Part shown: positions 33,957 to 35,064 of the stretch, one piece after another
How the letters are laid out: every line of letters begins with the position of its first letter
Position numbering within the stretch: the stretch's first letter is position 1
Assembly (NCBI GenBank): GCA_937926205.1
Contig: CALEYL010000006.1
Span: 1-35,064, forward strand
Length of the DNA stretch: 35,064 nucleotides
Source: an uncultured Saprospiraceae bacterium
Lineage (GTDB): Bacteria > Bacteroidota > Bacteroidia > Chitinophagales > Saprospiraceae
Direction: 5' to 3'
Made by a program: the position numbers and the translations under genes
Notes under the pieces: generated by a model
The model's input: only the letters and a program-made list of their open reading frames with translations
What the model was told of the DNA's origin: nothing
Databases searched by the model: none

Positions 33957-35064
33957 ATGCATAAACTATCCTTCCTCCTTATCGGCGGCTTCATTGCCAG
34001 CCTCCTTTTTTCCTGCCAGCCTTCTGAAAGCGATATGGCTGCGCGATTGGGCTTGCCTGAAATTCCCAAACTGCTCGATCGCCACCCTTCCATCCAGCAA
34101 GGCAAGGAATGGGACAACGTACAAAGTCTTTATGGAAAATACCGCCAGGAACTCACGCTGAAACCTGACGCATTAGAACCCAAACTAAACCTCGCACAAC
34201 TATTTGTCAACGAAGCGCGCATCACGGGAGAACACGGACACTACTACCCTGGCGCTTTGGTTTTATTGAATGAAGTGCTCGACAAAAAACCAGAAGATAA
34301 AGATCTGCTGTTCCGAACTTTAGCAATCAAAGCAGGCGTACAGCTTTCCCAGCACGAATTTTCGGATGCACTGGTTACCGCTAAGGAAGCTGTTGCAATC
34401 AACCCCTACAATGCCCAGATTTACGGCGCTTTGGTAGATGCCAATGTGGAACTGGGACTGTACGATGAAGCTGTAAAAATGGCTGACAAGATGGTGTCCA
34501 TGCGCCCGGACCTGCGCTCTTACTCGCGCGTATCTTACCTGCGCGAAATCCACGGCGATACAAATGGCGCCATCGAAGCGATGGAAATGGCGGTTTCTGC
34601 AGGTTATCCCGGACAGGAGCAGACCTGCTGGGCGCGCATGACGCTGGGCGAATTGTACGAACATTACGGCGATCGCCGGATGGCGGAAATGCAGTACCGC
34701 ATCATCCTCGAAGAGCGCCCTGAATACCCATTCGCCATTGCAGCGCTGGGCAAACTGGAAATCCAAAAAGGCAACGAAGCCGAAGGAGAAAAACTGCTGA
34801 AACAAGCCTGCGATATCATTCCGGAATTCAGTTTTTATGAAGCACTGGCAGAACTGTATCAAAAGCAGAAAAACCAGGCGGCTTTTGAAGCTGCAGAAAA
34901 AATCCTGCTGGAAATGTTCGCCGACGACGTCAAAAGCGGCCACAATATGAACCTCGAATACGCCAAATTTTACCGCGACCAGGCAGGCGACTACGACAAG
35001 GCACTGGCTTACGCACAAAAAGAATACGAACGCCGCCCAGCCAATATTGACGTAAACCGGGTGT
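33957..35064 (+). CDS. TPR-repeat lipoprotein, C terminus outside window
   Basis: The frame opens at the ATG at 33957 and has no stop before the right edge (369 complete codons). The N terminus MHKLSFLLIGGFIASLLFSC is a lipoprotein signal peptide ending in a lipobox with Cys20, so the mature protein is lipid-anchored, probably in the outer membrane. From about residue 100 on, helical repeats of the TPR type follow, for example FSDALVTAKEAVAINPYNAQ, YDEAVKMADKMVSMRPDL, NGAIEAMEMAVSAG, MAEMQYRIILEERPEYPFAI and YDKALAYAQKEYERRPANID. TPRs usually mediate protein-protein contacts. It follows the DUF4331 pair in the same direction, so it may support their secretion or assembly; that is inference from position only. 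Confidence 0.87.
   Translation, partial: MHKLSFLLIGGFIASLLFSCQPSESDMAARLGLPEIPKLLDRHPSIQQGKEWDNVQSLYGKYRQELTLKPDALEPKLNLAQLFVNEARITGEHGHYYPGALVLLNEVLDKKPEDKDLLFRTLAIKAGVQLSQHEFSDALVTAKEAVAINPYNAQIYGALVDANVELGLYDEAVKMADKMVSMRPDLRSYSRVSYLREIHGDTNGAIEAMEMAVSAGYPGQEQTCWARMTLGELYEHYGDRRMAEMQYRIILEERPEYPFAIAALGKLEIQKGNEAEGEKLLKQACDIIPEFSFYEALAELYQKQKNQAAFEAAEKILLEMFADDVKSGHNMNLEYAKFYRDQAGDYDKALAYAQKEYERRPANIDVNRV

Noticed and set aside
34320..35018. 232-codon minus-strand frame at the right end
   Set aside because: It is opposite the clear TPR lipoprotein frame, and its sequence is a typical antisense shadow rich in F, V and C.

Overview
The window looks like a chromosomal segment from a Bacteroidota bacterium, probably of the Saprospiria/Lewinella type. 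Four things suggest this: a giant multi-repeat surface protein of the SprB/LamG class, a type IX secretion (T9SS) C-terminal sorting domain, a tandem pair of DUF4331 proteins, and two promoter-like sites that fit the Bacteroidota pattern TTTG-N20-TAnnTTTG. The lineage is inferred from gene content. There is no rRNA, tRNA, CRISPR array or recognisable transposase.

Layout. (1) Positions 1-24554, minus strand: one uninterrupted reading frame of at least 8,184 codons. It starts at 24554 and runs off the left edge without a stop. From N to C terminus it has a signal peptide, a Pro-rich stretch containing an 8-C tract, 11 LamG-type modules of about 1.2 kb (one with a PA14-like insertion), a Calx-beta domain, a cadherin-like segment, PKD-like segments, 19 Ig-like repeats of about 100 aa, two Cys-containing PKD-like repeats, seven repeats of about 103 aa including a very recent 927-bp duplication, a true SprB-type repeat and another Ig-like repeat. 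It is best read as a giant secreted adhesin; its C terminus is outside the window. (2) 24555-26035: AT-rich non-coding DNA upstream of the giant gene. (3) 26036-27643, minus: a 535-aa helical, TPR-like cytoplasmic protein of unknown function, with its own promoter and a leader of about 320 nt. (4) 27644-28536: non-coding, with two strong hairpin terminators and several inverted repeats. (5) 28537-29484, minus: a secreted two-lobed aspartyl protease with a good promoter. (6) 29485-29932: a divergent intergenic region holding a three-stem structured leader. (7) 29933-33796, plus: two tandem DUF4331 proteins; only the second carries a T9SS sorting domain. (8) 33957-35064, plus: a TPR lipoprotein running off the right edge.

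How the genes fit together. Most products are exported: the giant protein and second DUF4331 protein to the cell surface (the latter by its visible T9SS tail, the former by analogy), the protease and first DUF4331 protein to the periplasm or beyond, and the TPR lipoprotein to a membrane. The DUF4331-DUF4331-TPR genes lie in one direction with short gaps and probably form one operon. No direct link between the giant adhesin and that operon is visible. The most noteworthy features are the giant repeat architecture with recent duplication, the paired DUF4331 proteins with and without a sorting tail, and the structured leader in front of them.
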